Source: an uncultured Lachnospiraceae bacterium | GTDB taxonomy: Bacteria > Bacillota > Clostridia > Lachnospirales > Lachnospiraceae | Direction: 5' to 3' | DNA length: 8,273 nt | Assembly: GCA_945787485.1 (NCBI GenBank) | Contig: CALZHV010000090.1 | Span: 1 to 8,273, forward strand | Shown here: piece after piece, positions 7,143 to 8,273 of the stretch | Layout of the letters: the number at the start of each line of letters is the position of its first letter | How positions within the stretch are numbered: position 1 is the first letter of the stretch | Program-made: the position numbers and the translations under genes | The notes under the pieces: model-generated | What the model was told of the DNA's origin: nothing | What the model saw: the letters and a program-made list of their open reading frames with translations, nothing else | Databases searched by the model: none

Positions 7143-8273
7143 ATCCGATTCCTTTAAATGCCTCTTCAAGCATCTTTTGTGATTTTTTCTCTATTGCAAT
7201 TATTGCTTTCATTTCTGCTTGAATACGAGTCATTTCTTTTTCATAATCAATGTCTAAATCGTGGTCAACAAATTCAATATACTTACTGGGAGTAAGTGCC
7301 CACTTTTTACTTTCAATAGTTGGAACACCATTTTCTAGTTCGTCCTTTGTAAGCTGTTCATTATAAACTCTAACTGAACGATATAATTCCGGGTATGCAT
7401 ATTTTGCTCCGTCAGTACCCTCATTCTGCCAAGTATGGTAAATGTCAGCTGCACGCTCAATTTGACCCTTTACAACTGCTGCTTCATCATTTTTGTCAGA
7501 AAGTCTAACTTTCTTTTTGCCTTCACCTTTAACAGGATTATCTCTCCACTGACGTAAGTCCATAAACAGAATTTCGTGTTCACGGTTACGTAGATTTCTT
7601 CCGTGGTATTTTCCACCTTTTTTATTTTGATTCAGAATCCATAATGTAACACTAATATCAGTGGCAATGAATAATTCTCTTGGAAGAACGATAATAGCTT
7701 CAACCTTATCGTTTTCGATAAGCTTTCGTCTTATTGCTAAAGTGTCACTATCGTTTAATGCACCGTTTGCAAGCAGAAATCCTGCAACGCCGGATTTTTG
7801 CTTTAAGTGAGATAATATATGCAAAATCCATGCATAGTTTGCATTGCTTTCCGGTGGTGTGCCATAATCAGACCAACGAGGATCTTCAGCTAAATTATCG
7901 TCATACCATCCCTTAAGGTTAAATGGTGGGTTAGCCATAATGTAATCAAAGTATTGTCCTTTATGCAAATCATTAGTAAAGCTTGAATCGCTCATATCAC
8001 CAAGGTGATGGCTAATACCACGTAGAGCCAAATTCATTTTTGCAAGTCTATAAGTAGCCGGTTCTTTTTCTTGACCATAGACGTTTATGCTTGAAATATT
8101 ACCTTGAATAGCTTGTACTAACTCCGCACTTTGGATAAACATACCACCCGACCCACATGCAGGGTCGTATAATGTACCATCATAAGGCTCAATCATAGTT
8201 GCAATCAACTGAACCACGTCGTGAGGAGTGTAGAATTCGCCTTCCTCCTTTGTTGCGTTAACAGCAAACTCTT
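7129..8273 (-). CDS. hsdM: Type I R-M DNA adenine methyltransferase subunit HsdM (N-terminus outside the window)
   Basis: HsdM transfers a methyl group from S-adenosylmethionine to N6 of adenine in the target chosen by HsdS, protecting host DNA. The visible 380 residues read without interruption from the right edge (EFAVNATKEEGEFYTPHDVV) to TAA at 7131-7129. The EGEFYTP segment, the SAM-binding motif I DPACGSGGMF (8166-8137) and the catalytic motif IV NPPF (7932-7921) are in the order of gamma-class N6-adenine methylases of the N6_Mtase/HsdM family. A GTG at 8217 is only an internal valine codon, because the conserved region continues upstream to the window edge. About 100-150 residues, including the N-terminal HsdM helical domain, are probably missing to the right. 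The C-terminal tail is helical and charged (EKEMTRIQAEMKAIIAIEKK), fitting the region that packs on HsdS. The catalytic site is intact, so the enzyme should be active. Confidence 0.97.
   Translation of the reverse strand, partial: EFAVNATKEEGEFYTPHDVVQLIATMIEPYDGTLYDPACGSGGMFIQSAELVQAIQGNISSINVYGQEKEPATYRLAKMNLALRGISHHLGDMSDSSFTNDLHKGQYFDYIMANPPFNLKGWYDDNLAEDPRWSDYGTPPESNANYAWILHILSHLKQKSGVAGFLLANGALNDSDTLAIRRKLIENDKVEAIIVLPRELFIATDISVTLWILNQNKKGGKYHGRNLRNREHEILFMDLRQWRDNPVKGEGKKKVRLSDKNDEAAVVKGQIERAADIYHTWQNEGTDGAKYAYPELYRSVRVYNEQLTKDELENGVPTIESKKWALTPSKYIEFVDHDLDIDYEKEMTRIQAEMKAIIAIEKKSQKMLEEAFKGIGYGID
7150..7155 (-). promoter_or_regulatory. Ribosome binding site that decides the hsdS start
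   Basis: AAAGGA on the minus strand, seven bases before ATG 7142-7140, lies inside the last codons of hsdM. It supports the ATG over the upstream in-frame TTG at 7169, which would add nine residues and increase the overlap with hsdM to 41 bases. Confidence 0.7.

Noticed and set aside
8215..8217. GTG as the start codon of hsdM
   Set aside because: The same frame continues upstream to the window edge with conserved HsdM sequence (EGEFYTPHDVV), so this codon is internal.
1..8273. CRISPR arrays, tRNA or rRNA genes, insertion sequences, phase-variation repeats
   Set aside because: I saw no regularly spaced repeats, RNA gene signatures, transposase-like frames, or long simple or inverted repeats in or near hsdS.

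Overview
The window holds most of a Type I restriction-modification (R-M) operon, read entirely on the minus strand. It enters at the right edge inside hsdM and runs leftward through hsdS, a HEPN-domain gene, hsdR and a small unrecognised gene. The low G+C content, strong AAAGGA/GGAG-type ribosome binding sites and a DUF6809-like gene at the left edge suggest a Clostridia-type Firmicute, probably of the gut Lachnospiraceae/Oscillospiraceae kind. That assignment is inference.

Layout from right to left (the direction of transcription): hsdM (right edge to 7129, N-terminus outside the window), hsdS (7142-6024), a 583-residue HEPN-family protein (6018-4267), hsdR (4265-948), a 196-residue protein of unknown function (936-346), a start-less remnant of an unrelated gene (332-186), then a promoter-like site (174-146) driving a DUF6809-like gene that leaves the window at the left edge. 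The five R-M operon genes overlap or are 1 to 11 bases apart. Each internal start (hsdS, HEPN gene, hsdR, small gene) has a Shine-Dalgarno sequence lying in or across the end of the gene before it, so they are almost certainly co-transcribed and translationally coupled. There is no gene-free stretch above 300 bases.

HsdM and HsdS would form the sequence-specific adenine methyltransferase, and HsdR adds the ATP-driven translocation and nuclease activity. The most interesting gene is the HEPN protein between hsdS and hsdR. That is the slot occupied by the anticodon nuclease gene prrC in the E. coli prr locus, but this protein has no ATPase domain and instead looks like the Apea-like HEPN ribonucleases. 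I infer a second defensive layer in which a latent RNase is held by, or monitors, the R-M complex. The small last gene may be part of the same module, and it carries a perfect 24-bp palindrome. hsdS, the HEPN gene and the small gene are clearly more AT-rich than hsdM and hsdR, consistent with a conserved R-M core carrying exchangeable specificity and cargo genes. The gene remnant just beyond the last stop codon probably marks the left boundary of the defence island.
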